Assembly (NCBI RefSeq): GCF_003015185.1
Contig: NZ_CP027860.1
Span: forward strand, 2,728,001 to 2,792,000
Length of the DNA stretch: 64,000 bases
Reading direction: 5' to 3'
From: Ahniella affigens
GTDB lineage: Bacteria > Pseudomonadota > Gammaproteobacteria > Xanthomonadales > Ahniellaceae
Shown: in pieces, positions 52,032 to 60,557 of the stretch
Layout of the letters: every line of letters begins with the position of its first letter
How positions within the stretch are numbered: the first letter of the stretch is position 1
The notes under the pieces: model-generated
Told to the model about the DNA's origin: nothing
Databases searched by the model: none
Seen by the model: the letters and a program-made list of their open reading frames with translations, nothing else
Position numbers and translations under genes: made by a program

Positions 52032-53420
52032 ATGAAAGTCTCGTTCTTTGGTGCAGCTGGCGAAGTGACGGGATCCTGTCATCTGGTCGAGGCGGCGGGC
52101 CACCGGATTCTGCTCGACTGCGGCATGATCCAGGGCGGGCGCGACGAGGCTCGCCGCAACGGCGAACGATTCGCATTCGACACGCGGAATTTGGACACGA
52201 TGATTCTGTCGCATGCGCACATTGACCATGTCGGCCGCTTGCCGCTGCTCAGAAAGCGCGGTTACAAAGGCGATATTCATACGCAGTATGCAACCAAGTC
52301 GTTGTCCAAAATCATGCTCGAAGACTCCGCTCGCCTTGCGGCTCAGGACGTCGAATACGAGAACAAACGACGCGCGCGGCGCGGCATGAAACCGATTGAG
52401 CCCGTGTATGACGAGGATGATGTGCGCGATGTGCTGCATCAACTCAAGGGCCACGCGTACGACCAATGGTTCGAGCCGGTACCGAACGTGCGCGTGCGGC
52501 TCCGCGATGCAGGCCACATTATTGGCGCAGCGATTGTCGAGGTGCATGCTGACGAGGACGGTCAGACCAAGAAGCTCGTGTTCTCAGGCGACATTGGCCC
52601 GAAGGGTACGCCGATTCTGCGCGATCCAACTACGGTGACCGACGCCGACTTGGTCATGCTGGAAAGCACCTACGGTGATCGGCTGCATCGAGCCCGCACC
52701 GACACGATTGCCGAACTTGGCCAGATCTTCGAAACGGTTCATCAGCGGCCGGGCATGGTGTTGATTCCCGCATTTTCGGTGGGCCGTACCCAGGAAATTC
52801 TGTACTGGTTTGCGCAGAATTTTGAGGAATGGGGCCTGGATCGGATGCAGATTGCGATCGACAGCCCCATGGCAGACAAGGTCACCAAGGTCTACGACGA
52901 CCACCAAGACTTGTTCGATGAAGAAGCCAAGCACATCTGGCAAAACAAGCTGAACCCGTTCAAGCTTCCGAACTTGCGCTTCATTGCGAGCGTCGACGAG
53001 TCGCGCCGACTCAACGAAACCAAAGGTGGCCAAATCATCATTGCCGGTTCCGGCATGTGCAATGGCGGCCGTATTCGCCATCACCTGAAGCATCACCTGT
53101 GGCGGGACAGCACTCACGTGATCTTCCCGGGCTATCAGGCCCATGGCACGCTGGGGCGGGAGCTCGTCGACGGCGCGAAATTCGTCAACATCTTCGGCGA
53201 GCGCATTCGCGTTCAGGCACAGCTGCATACCGTCGGCGGGTTGTCCGCGCATGCCGACCAGGCCGGTTTGCTGGAGTGGTACGGCCACTTCGGGTCAAAA
53301 CCGCCCGTGTATTTGGTGCATGGCGAAGATCCGGCGCGGGAGGTGCTCGCTCTGAAACTCCGTGAGCAGTTTCACGCCGAAGTCGAGTTGGCACGGCCCG
53401 GAATGACCGTATCGTTCTGA
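52032..53420 (+). CDS. metallo-beta-lactamase/beta-CASP RNA hydrolase
   Basis: A 462-residue protein of the beta-CASP group. The metal site is HAHIDH (His61, His63, Asp65, His66). Further motifs are LSHAHIDHVGRLPLL, LRDAGHIIGAAIVEVH with the next His, VFSGDIGP and ESTYGDRLH. The beta-CASP insert follows (VLIPAFSVGRTQEILYWF, IAGSGMCNGGRI, VIFPGYQAHGTLGRELVDG) and the C-terminal sequence has HTVGGLSAHADQAGL and LVHGED. Archaeal and bacterial relatives are CPSF-like endo- or exoribonucleases. No KH domain is present. RNA processing is the likely role; exact targets are unknown. It lies in the same transcription unit as the DUF1249 gene. Confidence 0.92.
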   Translation: MKVSFFGAAGEVTGSCHLVEAAGHRILLDCGMIQGGRDEARRNGERFAFDTRNLDTMILSHAHIDHVGRLPLLRKRGYKGDIHTQYATKSLSKIMLEDSARLAAQDVEYENKRRARRGMKPIEPVYDEDDVRDVLHQLKGHAYDQWFEPVPNVRVRLRDAGHIIGAAIVEVHADEDGQTKKLVFSGDIGPKGTPILRDPTTVTDADLVMLESTYGDRLHRARTDTIAELGQIFETVHQRPGMVLIPAFSVGRTQEILYWFAQNFEEWGLDRMQIAIDSPMADKVTKVYDDHQDLFDEEAKHIWQNKLNPFKLPNLRFIASVDESRRLNETKGGQIIIAGSGMCNGGRIRHHLKHHLWRDSTHVIFPGYQAHGTLGRELVDGAKFVNIFGERIRVQAQLHTVGGLSAHADQAGLLEWYGHFGSKPPVYLVHGEDPAREVLALKLREQFHAEVELARPGMTVSF

Positions 53421-53611
53421 CTCGCCGAACAAGCGGTGGGAAAACGTCGAGCCAGTATTTGGAGCGGCATCGGCGCAGGCGTCCTTTGTAGCTGATGACC
53501 GCAGGCACAGGGACACCCCGTTTGTGCTGACCCGCGTCAGCAATGGGAGACCCACAGTAGCTTGGCTGAATGTCAGCAATCGATGGGTCAGACTGCCGCA
53601 AGCTTGAACCC

Positions 53612-53634
53612 CACCCCGGATCAAGTCCGGGGTG
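53612..53634. repeat. REP-like palindrome, copy 1
   Basis: CACCCCGGA-TCAAG-TCCGGGGTG, a 9-bp perfect stem, with CGTCACCCC on one flank when read on the minus strand. It is inverted relative to the copy at 53726. Confidence 0.8.
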
Positions 53635-53725
53635 ACGAATCGTAAGGGTGCCTTTCGCGGCCCGAACCGCTGCTTCAGATGCTTGGCAGGAGCGGTTGCC
53701 CAATGACTCCCAATCCCCCTCTCGT

Positions 53726-53748
53726 CACCCCGGACTTGATCCGGGGTG
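53726..53748. repeat. REP-like palindrome, copy 2
   Basis: CACCCCGGA-CTTGA-TCCGGGGTG, the reverse complement of copy 1, preceded by CTCGT as in the other copies. Confidence 0.8.
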
Positions 53749-53831
53749 AGTTTGATTTGTCGCCGGTCACTCATTGTCCGGGCTGAAACACCAAAGTTTC
53801 AACAACGCCGCCGGACGCGCCATGAGAACGA

Positions 53832-54719
53832 CTACTCAGACCGACTCTCACGCCCGCGAGAGCGATAGGGATCGGTGCCTCGATAGTTGAAGAGGATGAA
53901 GGCATGCCGTTCTGGGCTGTCCGCCGACACTTCCGGACAACGAATCGCAAACGCGAATTGACGCGCCATCTTTGCGGCCATTGGATCTGGAACCGAATCC
54001 ATGACGAACGATTCCGATGCACTACCATCGGGAGCAATTCTGGCAACGAGTTCGACGATCGAGGGGTCATGGCGGCGCGAGCCGTCGAAACGAAAGCCTT
54101 TCGGCGGTGGGCGCACGTCGCAGCCCTCGGCGCTGTCGCTTGGAGTCGCTGGGGCTTGCTCAAACTTCGTGCCATGCGCTTCCAGCAATGCAATCGTTCG
54201 CTGCCGAATCGATTCTTCTGGGACCGATTTCAGTTCTGCCTGCAGTCGGGCCATCAACCAGGCTGCCGCGCCAGACGTTGGCAACGAACGTTGCGCAGTT
54301 CGATTACCACCTTTCCAGTAATAGGTGTACACCTGCAGCCAGGCCATGGCTTCCAAGTGGTCCCCGAGTTCACGATGCACCGTGGCAAGTTTGAACGCCG
54401 CCGTAAAGCGACCATTGTCAAAGGCGCGGGTCAACCACATCAACGCAGCACCTGGGTCTGGCCGAATGACCGCGTCGTCCTTGAAGCGCGTCTGGTGCAC
54501 CAGGCTCCCGAGGTCGTACATCGCAAACGAGTTGCCGGCTTCAGCGTGTTGCTTCAACGCCGCTAACGCAGTGTGTCGATCAGCGGTCGGCGCCTTCATG
54601 TCCAGCAAGGTCACCATGATGCTCGAGTCAAAATCAGACGCCGCCGCGGGCGTGTCTTCGGCATGAGCACCCGTTACCGCCACGAACATCGCTGCACACA
54701 AAGCAATTTGTTTGAGCAT
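53832..54719 (-). CDS. exported Sel1/TPR-like repeat protein with C-terminal TonB-like fold
   Basis: A 295-residue protein with signal peptide MLKQIALCAAMFVAVTGAHA|ED. The helical middle (residues 40-175) has TPR/Sel1-like repeats: AALKQHAEAGNSFAMYDLGSL, ALMWLTRAFDNGRFTAAFKLATVH, GDHLEAMAWLQVYTYY. The C-terminal part from about residue 230 (IVELVARIAPDGSASESFVMD, then MAAKMARQFAFAIRCPE) looks like the TonB C-terminal fold with the usual strand-helix-strand order. This combination is found in periplasmic protein-protein interaction proteins. Function unknown. No obvious ribosome site decides the start. Confidence 0.7.
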   Translation of the reverse strand: MLKQIALCAAMFVAVTGAHAEDTPAAASDFDSSIMVTLLDMKAPTADRHTALAALKQHAEAGNSFAMYDLGSLVHQTRFKDDAVIRPDPGAALMWLTRAFDNGRFTAAFKLATVHRELGDHLEAMAWLQVYTYYWKGGNRTAQRSLPTSGAAAWLMARLQAELKSVPEESIRQRTIALLEAHGTKFEQAPATPSDSAEGCDVRPPPKGFRFDGSRRHDPSIVELVARIAPDGSASESFVMDSVPDPMAAKMARQFAFAIRCPEVSADSPERHAFILFNYRGTDPYRSRGRESRSE

Positions 54720-54770
54720 TTCCAGACCACTCCTAGTTCAGAATTCCAATCGTGACGCCCAACCTGAGTC

Positions 54771-54825
54771 AGTCCAGACCGGACGATCAGACCCACACTC
54801 CGTTACGCACCGGTCCGGACTCGGC
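54771..54825. repeat. Intergenic repeat, copy B
   Basis: Degenerate copy of 9268-9323. Shared words are AGTCCA, GGAC, TCAGACCC, CACT and GTCCGGACTC in the same order and nearly the same spacing. Confidence 0.6.
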
Positions 54826-55094
54826 GCCATCGACTCACAAGTTGAAACACCACAAGTTCGCGCGAATCCAACCGCCAGCTGTCGCGCTTGCCGGGGCATG
54901 GACTTGCAGACTCGCCCGGTATCGCTGCACCGCAACGTTGCTGCCGGATCGACTCACCGCATTGTGAAATCAGTCCCCGGCAATTCCTAGTGCCTCAACT
55001 TGACCATTCGGCAATTTGCCGCCATTGGAATGCGCGAATGACTGACGCCGCCACCACGATTGGCGCGCTACCAACCACCAATTCACGCGCGAAC

Positions 55095-55124
55095 AAGAAC
55101 GGCCTGCCGAAGCAGGCCGTTCTT
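55095..55124 (-). terminator. terminator of the GAPDH gene
   Basis: A perfect 13-bp stem (AAGAACGGCCTGC with GCAGGCCGTTCTT, CGAA loop) about 25 nt after the stop. The T-tail on the minus strand is short. Confidence 0.7.
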
Positions 55125-55146
55125 TGGGTATCACAATCGACAACGA

Positions 55147-56157
55147 TCAGGCTTTCATCAACGCGAGCGTGGTGTCCAGCATGCGGTTCGAGAAGCCCCA
55201 TTCGTTGTCGTACCACGACAGGACTTTGACCAGCGTGCCGCCCATGACCTTGGTCAGCGTCGCGTCGTAGATCGAGCTGCGCGGATCATGATTGAAGTCC
55301 ACCGACACCAACGGCGCCTTGTTGAAGCCGAGAATGCCCTTCAGGGCGCCTTCGGAGGCTTCCTTGACCGCCGCATCGATTTCTTCCTTGCTGGTCGGGC
55401 GCGCGGCCACAAAGCTCAGATCAACGACGGACACGTTGATCGTTGGCACGCGCATCGCGAAGCCGTCGAGCCGGCCATTCAGCTCCGGCAGCACCAGGCC
55501 AACGGCAGCGGCTGCACCGGTCTTGGTCGGGATCTGGCTCATCGTGGCCGAACGGGCGCGACGCAGGTCCTTGTGGAACACATCGGTCAGCACTTGATCG
55601 TTGGTGTAAGCGTGAATCGTCGTCATCTGACCATGCACAATGCCGATCTTCTCGTGCAGCACTTTGGCGAGCGGTGCCAGGCAGTTGGTCGTGCACGAGG
55701 CATTCGAGATGACGGTGTGCTCAGCCTTCAGCGTGTGGTGGTTGACGCCGAAAACGACCGTCGCATCGACATCCGCCTCGCCCGGGGCCGAGATGATGAC
55801 CTTCTTGGCGCCGCCAGCCAGATGGCCAGAAGCCTTGGCTTTGCTGGTGAACAATCCGGTGCATTCGAGCACCACGTCGACGTCGTGCGCGCCCCACGGA
55901 ATCTCGGCTGGGTTCCGCACGGCATAAACCTTGATGCGGTCGCCGTTGACGACCAGATGGTCGCCATCGACACCCACCTCACCCGGAAACTTGCCATGCG
56001 CCGTGTCGAAGCGGGTCAGGTGGGCGTTGGTCTCGGCGTCACCCAGATCGTTGATCGCAACAATCTGAATTTCGGCATTGCGCTTGCCTTCATAGAGCGC
56101 GCGCAGAATATTGCGGCCGATGCGGCCGTAGCCGTTGATACCCACCTTGATTGCCAT
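55147..56157 (-). CDS. gap: glyceraldehyde-3-phosphate dehydrogenase
   Basis: A 336-residue enzyme of glycolysis/gluconeogenesis. ATG 56157 with GAGGAA upstream starts [20 protein letters not shown], the NAD-binding motif. The catalytic Cys is in [12 protein letters not shown], the base His in [11 protein letters not shown], and other motifs are [29 protein letters not shown] and [13 protein letters not shown]. Length and motifs match class I NAD-dependent GAPDH, like Escherichia coli GapA. It is monocistronic, with a sigma-70 promoter at 56186-56213 and a terminator at 55095-55124. No pgk or tkt gene is adjacent. Confidence 0.97.
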   Translation of the reverse strand: MAIKVGINGYGRIGRNILRALYEGKRNAEIQIVAINDLGDAETNAHLTRFDTAHGKFPGEVGVDGDHLVVNGDRIKVYAVRNPAEIPWGAHDVDVVLECTGLFTSKAKASGHLAGGAKKVIISAPGEADVDATVVFGVNHHTLKAEHTVISNASCTTNCLAPLAKVLHEKIGIVHGQMTTIHAYTNDQVLTDVFHKDLRRARSATMSQIPTKTGAAAAVGLVLPELNGRLDGFAMRVPTINVSVVDLSFVAARPTSKEEIDAAVKEASEGALKGILGFNKAPLVSVDFNHDPRSSIYDATLTKVMGGTLVKVLSWYDNEWGFSNRMLDTTLALMKA

Positions 56158-56185
56158 AACTGGTTCCTCGCTGGACAAACCGCGG

Positions 56186-56213
56186 ATTGTAATGGGGGCA
56201 GCGCCCCAGCCAA
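56186..56213 (-). promoter_or_regulatory. sigma-70 promoter of gap
   Basis: On the minus strand TTGGCT (56213-56208), a 16-nt spacer, then TACAAT (56191-56186). Leader of about 25 nt to the ATG at 56157. Confidence 0.55.
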
Positions 56214-56327
56214 AATGACGAAATCAGGGCAAGCTTGGGCGGTGGCAGCGCCCTGCCGCCGGTACGCCGGACGCCAAAGGTTCGCATTGGGCAACTGGTC
56301 AGGAAGGCGTTTCTCAATTTTGAAACC

Positions 56328-56350
56328 CACCCCGGATCAAGTCCTGGGTG
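56328..56350. repeat. REP-like palindrome, copy 3
   Basis: Same element as 53612-53634 with one mismatch in the stem (CCTGGG for CCGGGG), flanked by CGAGC like the others. Confidence 0.75.
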
Positions 56351-56416
56351 ACGAGCGGTGATTTGGACAGGTGCCGGCGGGATCAAATTCAGCTGCGTAC
56401 AAGACTTGCGGCCAGG

Positions 56417-56429
56417 TTGGTTCGGGCCT
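56417..56429. repeat. TTGGTTCGGGCCT, second copy
   Basis: Exact 13-mer match to 30702-30714, without the palindrome that follows it there. Confidence 0.45.
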
Positions 56430-56568
56430 AGCGGCTCTGCCAAGATTGCGAATCGGGCTTGCCAAGATTCCCGCCAAGATCCCGCGGCAGTTGGCTCCAG
56501 CAAAGCGCCAGAGACCATCCAGCTATCGGCCAGCTAGGGGCCAGTCTCGACCCCGGGACGAACAACCC

Positions 56569-56835
56569 TCACTCCGGCGCCACAAACCCTACCGGCTGCT
56601 CGGCGCCACCGCCAAACAAGAAGGCCTCCATTTGCTCGCGGAGATACGTCCTGGCCTTCGGGTCGAGCGGCGACAAGCGATTCTCGTTGATCAGCATGGT
56701 CTGGTGCGCGAGCCACTGCTGCCACGCCTCGGCACTCACCGTCTCGAAGATCCGCTTGCCGAGCTCACCTGGGTAGGGGGTAAAACCGAGTCCCGCGAGC
56801 TCCTGATTTAACTTCACACAATGCACAAGACGCAT
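56569..56835 (-). CDS. yggX: Fe(2+)-trafficking/oxidative damage protection protein
   Basis: An 88-residue protein typical of Ygg[31 protein letters not shown], then [32 protein letters not shown] and the [13 protein letters not shown] tail. Cys6 is conserved in the family and protects against oxidation of Fe-S clusters. It starts 3 nt after the stop of the acetoacetyl-CoA synthetase gene, so the two are co-transcribed. In Escherichia coli yggX follows mutY; no mutY is nearby here. Confidence 0.96.
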   Translation of the reverse strand: MRLVHCVKLNQELAGLGFTPYPGELGKRIFETVSAEAWQQWLAHQTMLINENRLSPLDPKARTYLREQMEAFLFGGGAEQPVGFVAPE

Positions 56836-56838
56836 GGC

Positions 56839-58791
56839 TCAATCCTTCAGCTGAGGCAGATCAGCATACAGCTTCAACGCATCGGGATTGGCGAGTGCAT
56901 CCGTGTTTCGCACGGGGCGACCATGAACAACATTGCGCACCGCGAGCTCAACGATCTTGCCCGAGATCGTCCGAGGAATATCGGCCACTTGAATGATCTT
57001 GGCCGGCACATGCCGCGGCGTTGTGTTGTCTCGGATCGTTTTCTTGATCCGATCGGCCAGCGCATCATCCAACACCACGCCCTCGCGCAGTCGGACGAAC
57101 AACACCACACGCACGTCGCTCTGCCAATCCTGGCCAATACACAGGGATTCGAGCACGTCCTCGACGCGCTCGACCTGACGATAGATTTCGGCAGTGCCAA
57201 TACGCACGCCGCCCGGATTCAAAGTGGCATCCGAACGACCGTAGATGACAATGCCTTCGCGGTCGGTCAGCTCCGCCCAGTCGCCATGACACCAAATGTT
57301 ATCGAAGCGCTCGAAGTACGCTGCCCGATATTTGGCGCCATCGGGATCATTCCAGAACCCAATCGGCATCGACGGAAACGGTGCCGTGCACACCAGCTCA
57401 CCCGGCGTCTCGCGGATCGCTCGGCCGTCCTCATCGTAGATTTCAACTTTCATGCCAAGCCCGCGGCATTGGAGCTCACCACGGTAGACGGGCAGGATCG
57501 GCGCTGCGAGCGCGAAGCACGACACGATATCGGTGCCACCCGAGATCGAGCCCAGCAGCAGCCGCGGCTTGATGTCTCGATAGACAAAGTCGAAGCTTTC
57601 TGGCGCCAGCGGCGAGCCGGTCGAAAGCACGGTCTTCAGGGCCAGCAACTTGTGCGATTCGCGTGGCTTCACACCCGCCTTCTCGAGGGCGCTGATGTAC
57701 TTGGCGCTCGTGCCGAACACGGTGACCCCCACCTCGTCCACCAGATCCCACAGGACTTCCGGTTTTGGATGGAATGGCGATCCATCAAACAGCACGATGG
57801 TGGCACCGACAGCCAACCCAGACACCAGCCAGTTCCACATCATCCAACCACAGGTGGTGTAGTAGAACAGTTTGTCCTCGCGCTTCAGATCAGCATGCAG
57901 CACGAGCTCTTTGAGGTGCTGGATCAACGTGCCGCCGACGCCATGAACAATGCACTTTGGTACGCCCGTGGTGCCACTGGAATAGAGAATGTAGAGCGGC
58001 GCCGACCAGCTCTGACGAACGAAGTCGATGGGCTGTGCCTGGAATGGCTCGGTGAACGCCCGCCATGTAACGGCATTGGGAAACGCCGCCAGGGTGGCTG
58101 GTTCTTCGAGATACGGCGCAACCACGACACGCTGCACGCTGGGCAGCTTGGCCGCCACGTCGCGAATCCGTTCCAGGCAGTCCAATGACTTCTTGCCGTA
58201 AGCGTAACTCGCGGCAGTAAACAGTACCTTTGGCTCAATCTGACCGAAACGGTCCAATACGCCTTGGGTGCCGAAATCCGGCGAGCAACTCGACCAAACC
58301 GCACCCAAACTTGCGGTCGCCAGCATCGCGATGACCGCTTCGGGGATGTTCGGCATGAAGCCCGCCACGCGATCGCCAGGCCGAACCCCTTCCTGACTCA
58401 GCGCCTGCGCCAGGCGCGAGACCTCATCATACAGTTGCGCATAGGTCCACTCCCGGCTGATACCCGACTCGCCGCGAAACACAATCGCCAGGCGATCATC
58501 ACGGTAACGGAGCAGGTTCTCGGCAAAGTTGACGCGAACATTCGGAAACCACGACGCACCGGGCATCTTGTTGGCATCAACCAACACCGGATCACGATCA
58601 CCGCTCGCCCGGATGCCACAGAAATCCCAGATCGCTGTCCAGAACTTCTCTGGCTGCCGGATTGAAAACTCGTACAACGAAGGATAATCCTGCACGCTGG
58701 GATCAAGCTCGCTCGCAATCGTCTTAATGAAACGGCTGAGATTGGCCCGCCCGACACGTTCGGGACTTGGTTGCCACAGTAGATCGGCCAT
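56839..58791 (-). CDS. acetoacetyl-CoA synthetase
   Basis: A 650-residue acyl-CoA ligase of the ANL superfamily. The N-terminal WQPSPERVGRANLSRF opening and the length are characteristic of acetoacetate-CoA ligases (AacS). AMP-binding motifs: ILYSSGTTGVPKCIVHG (P-loop), YTTCGWMMWNWLVSGL, ISGGTDIVSCF, WCHGDWAELTDREGIVIYGRSDATLNPGGVRIG, and the catalytic Lys in RTISGKIVELAVRN near the C-terminus. It activates acetoacetate for ketone-body or polyhydroxybutyrate-related metabolism. It precedes yggX in one operon; an AraC regulator gene lies upstream on the same strand, about 340 nt away. Confidence 0.95.
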   Translation of the reverse strand: MADLLWQPSPERVGRANLSRFIKTIASELDPSVQDYPSLYEFSIRQPEKFWTAIWDFCGIRASGDRDPVLVDANKMPGASWFPNVRVNFAENLLRYRDDRLAIVFRGESGISREWTYAQLYDEVSRLAQALSQEGVRPGDRVAGFMPNIPEAVIAMLATASLGAVWSSCSPDFGTQGVLDRFGQIEPKVLFTAASYAYGKKSLDCLERIRDVAAKLPSVQRVVVAPYLEEPATLAAFPNAVTWRAFTEPFQAQPIDFVRQSWSAPLYILYSSGTTGVPKCIVHGVGGTLIQHLKELVLHADLKREDKLFYYTTCGWMMWNWLVSGLAVGATIVLFDGSPFHPKPEVLWDLVDEVGVTVFGTSAKYISALEKAGVKPRESHKLLALKTVLSTGSPLAPESFDFVYRDIKPRLLLGSISGGTDIVSCFALAAPILPVYRGELQCRGLGMKVEIYDEDGRAIRETPGELVCTAPFPSMPIGFWNDPDGAKYRAAYFERFDNIWCHGDWAELTDREGIVIYGRSDATLNPGGVRIGTAEIYRQVERVEDVLESLCIGQDWQSDVRVVLFVRLREGVVLDDALADRIKKTIRDNTTPRHVPAKIIQVADIPRTISGKIVELAVRNVVHGRPVRNTDALANPDALKLYADLPQLKD

Positions 58792-59130
58792 CGATGAGTC
58801 CTGATTCGTAGCTGCTGATTGAATTCACGTCGGGCGAGCCCCGCCGCGAACGAGTCATCGCGGCAGGTGGGCAGACTGCTGCCAGCCGGCTTTGCTTTCC
58901 CATCCAGGACTAGGCTAGCTGATGGCGACCAAGCGGCCAAGACTTGTCAAGGGCCAGCAGAGGCGTTATCGCCGAATGCCATGCTGGCCCAGCCCCTTTG
59001 TCCAATTGACGGCTTGGCCGCTTCGGCCTTGTACGAAGCCGCCAAAGCGGCTGGCCATCAATTTGTATTCGCCTGCAAAATAGCAAGACGCGACTTCATG
59101 GATCACTTCAGGACGGCAGTCAACGTGCGG
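58792..59130. other. Intergenic region, no gene seen
   Basis: Some 340 nt upstream of the acetoacetyl-CoA synthetase gene. No frame resembles a known protein. The promoter of the downstream operon presumably lies here, but I cannot mark it. Confidence 0.4.
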
Positions 59131-59982
59131 TCACAATGCCGCACGAAGCACGGATGCGGGGCGCCCGTAGTAATTTCGGAACGCTCGCGCAAAGGCGCTG
59201 TTGTTCTCGAAGCCGCAGGCTGCGGCGACCTCGCTGACGGTCAATGCGGGGTCCCGCAGCAGTTCCCGAGCTTGGGTCAGACGCACTTGGATGCCGTAAT
59301 CCTTTGGGCTCATTCCGTAAACGCGATGAAAAGACTTGGTGAAATACCAGTGCGAGAAATTCGTCAGATTGGCGAGTTCGCCAATTCGAACAACGCGATT
59401 GGCGTTGCCCTCGACATAGAGCCGGGCACGCTGCAAGCGAGACAACACCTGGAAGCGTCGTGTGCGTGACTTGCCCGGGCATCGGCTGACGAGTTCGCGA
59501 AGACCGCTCTGCAGCGACTCGATTTGCGCCAGCAGGCTGCGAAGCACCGGTTCACGACGCCAAAAATCGGCGCTACCCTGACTGGCAGACTGACGCAGCA
59601 CCTGGGCGATCACGGCCAACATGGCGCGATTCATTCGACCGCGGCCCGGAAGCGGCTCGCTGTTGCCGTTTCGATGCAAGAGTCGCCAAGCCGGCGCACT
59701 CAGCACCAACACCAATGCGAGATCGCGCCTTCGGCTTTGCAAAGTTGGTGCAGCTTCGCGCTCAAGAAGCAACCATTCCCGCGCATGCAGACTGAACTGC
59801 CCTTCGCCGGCATGGACACGCAAGCCTCCCGAAATCGAGAGCACCAACACCAGGTGGCCGCCCGGCACCTTCAAGGCACCATCGCCTTTCATCAGGATCG
59901 CCTGAATTTGCGGCAGGCGATCGAGACCGTCCTGAATCGCTTGCGCCTGCCCGCTCGTCAACATCGTTTCATTGAGCAACAT
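59131..59982 (-). CDS. AraC-family transcriptional regulator
   Basis: A 283-residue regulator. ATG 59982 follows a strong GGAGG by 7 nt; earlier starts in frame lack one. The N-terminal half is a cupin-like sensor (GALKVPGGHLVLVLSISGGLRVHAGEGQFSLHAREWLLLE). The C-terminal AraC domain has two helix-turn-helix motifs: VRIGELANLTNFSHWYFTKSFHRVYGMSPKDY and ALTVSEVAAACGFENNSAFARAFRNYYGRPASVLR. It lies upstream of the acetoacetyl-CoA synthetase/yggX operon and downstream of the RND permease genes, all on the minus strand. Either could be its target, or neither. Confidence 0.9.
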   Translation of the reverse strand: MLLNETMLTSGQAQAIQDGLDRLPQIQAILMKGDGALKVPGGHLVLVLSISGGLRVHAGEGQFSLHAREWLLLEREAAPTLQSRRRDLALVLVLSAPAWRLLHRNGNSEPLPGRGRMNRAMLAVIAQVLRQSASQGSADFWRREPVLRSLLAQIESLQSGLRELVSRCPGKSRTRRFQVLSRLQRARLYVEGNANRVVRIGELANLTNFSHWYFTKSFHRVYGMSPKDYGIQVRLTQARELLRDPALTVSEVAAACGFENNSAFARAFRNYYGRPASVLRAAL

Positions 59983-60557
59983 AGGTACCTCCGTTGTAGC
60001 TGGAGGCCATTGCAGCCGGAGTCGAAACACGCGTCAGGAAATTGGCCCGAAACCTGTGCGATGTTTGTCGAACAGGCCGACGAAATTTGTCCGAAAGCTT
60101 TTAAATCAATGGCTTGAGACCATTACTTCCGGACTGGTGAACGCGCGTTCAGCCATGACTTTCGACCGCCATGACTTCTGGCAGAGCGCACGATCGGCAC
60201 ACCGAAACACCCGACTCGCATGCATCGCGCGCGACCAAAAAAGCGTCCAATTCGATCCAAAATCGTCGACCGACCCGGACACCGATCGCTCGAACGCGGC
60301 ACTGAATTCGCACGAGTCCGGGTGCGTCGCGACCAATCGCAGACACGCTCGATTGCGTGCGCGCACGTGTCTGAGATCGGAGTCTGCTTTGGCTGCCTGG
60401 CTCACCCCGGTGCAGACCCGGGCCCGGTATTTCTCTCGCCGTGTCAAAGCCCGACTTGATTGATCCGCGGTTGCGCCTTCCCAGGCGTGAGGTCGTAGGC
60501 TGTTTTGCAACAGCCTACCAATTGGACACGATGGATGGGCTCAGAAGCCCCCAGGGC
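59983..60557. other. Intergenic region, no gene seen
   Basis: About 575 nt between the AraC gene and the RND permease gene. Frames on both strands lack family resemblance. A 10-bp hairpin lies at 60495-60518. Confidence 0.4.
60495..60518 (-). terminator. possible terminator of the RND genes
   Basis: GTAGGCTGTT pairs perfectly with AACAGCCTAC across a 4-nt loop, about 40 nt after the RND stop. No T-run follows on the minus strand, so it may only stabilise the mRNA end. Confidence 0.4.

Larger units (their letters stand above)
53421..53831. other. Intergenic region with a REP pair
   Basis: Two inverted copies of a CCCCGGA-5 nt-TCCGGGG palindrome (53612-53634, 53726-53748) lie 92 nt apart, a typical paired REP arrangement. 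No gene is seen; the open frames here carry the RHPGLDPG translation artefact of the repeat. Confidence 0.7.
54720..55146. other. Intergenic region with repeat copy and terminator
   Basis: Holds repeat copy B (54771-54825) and the GAPDH terminator (55095-55124). No gene seen. Confidence 0.55.
56158..56568. other. Intergenic region with repeats and gap promoter
   Basis: Contains the gap promoter (56186-56213), a third REP-like palindrome (56328-56350) and the TTGGTTCGGGCCT 13-mer (56417-56429). No gene seen. Confidence 0.6.

Noticed and set aside
53185-53703. Frame encoding an RHPGLDPG-type peptide as a gene
   Set aside because: It is the known translation artefact of the CCCCGGATCAAG palindrome.
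60031-60557. Open frames between the AraC and RND genes as small genes
   Set aside because: Both strands are open without ribosome sites, motifs or sensible composition.
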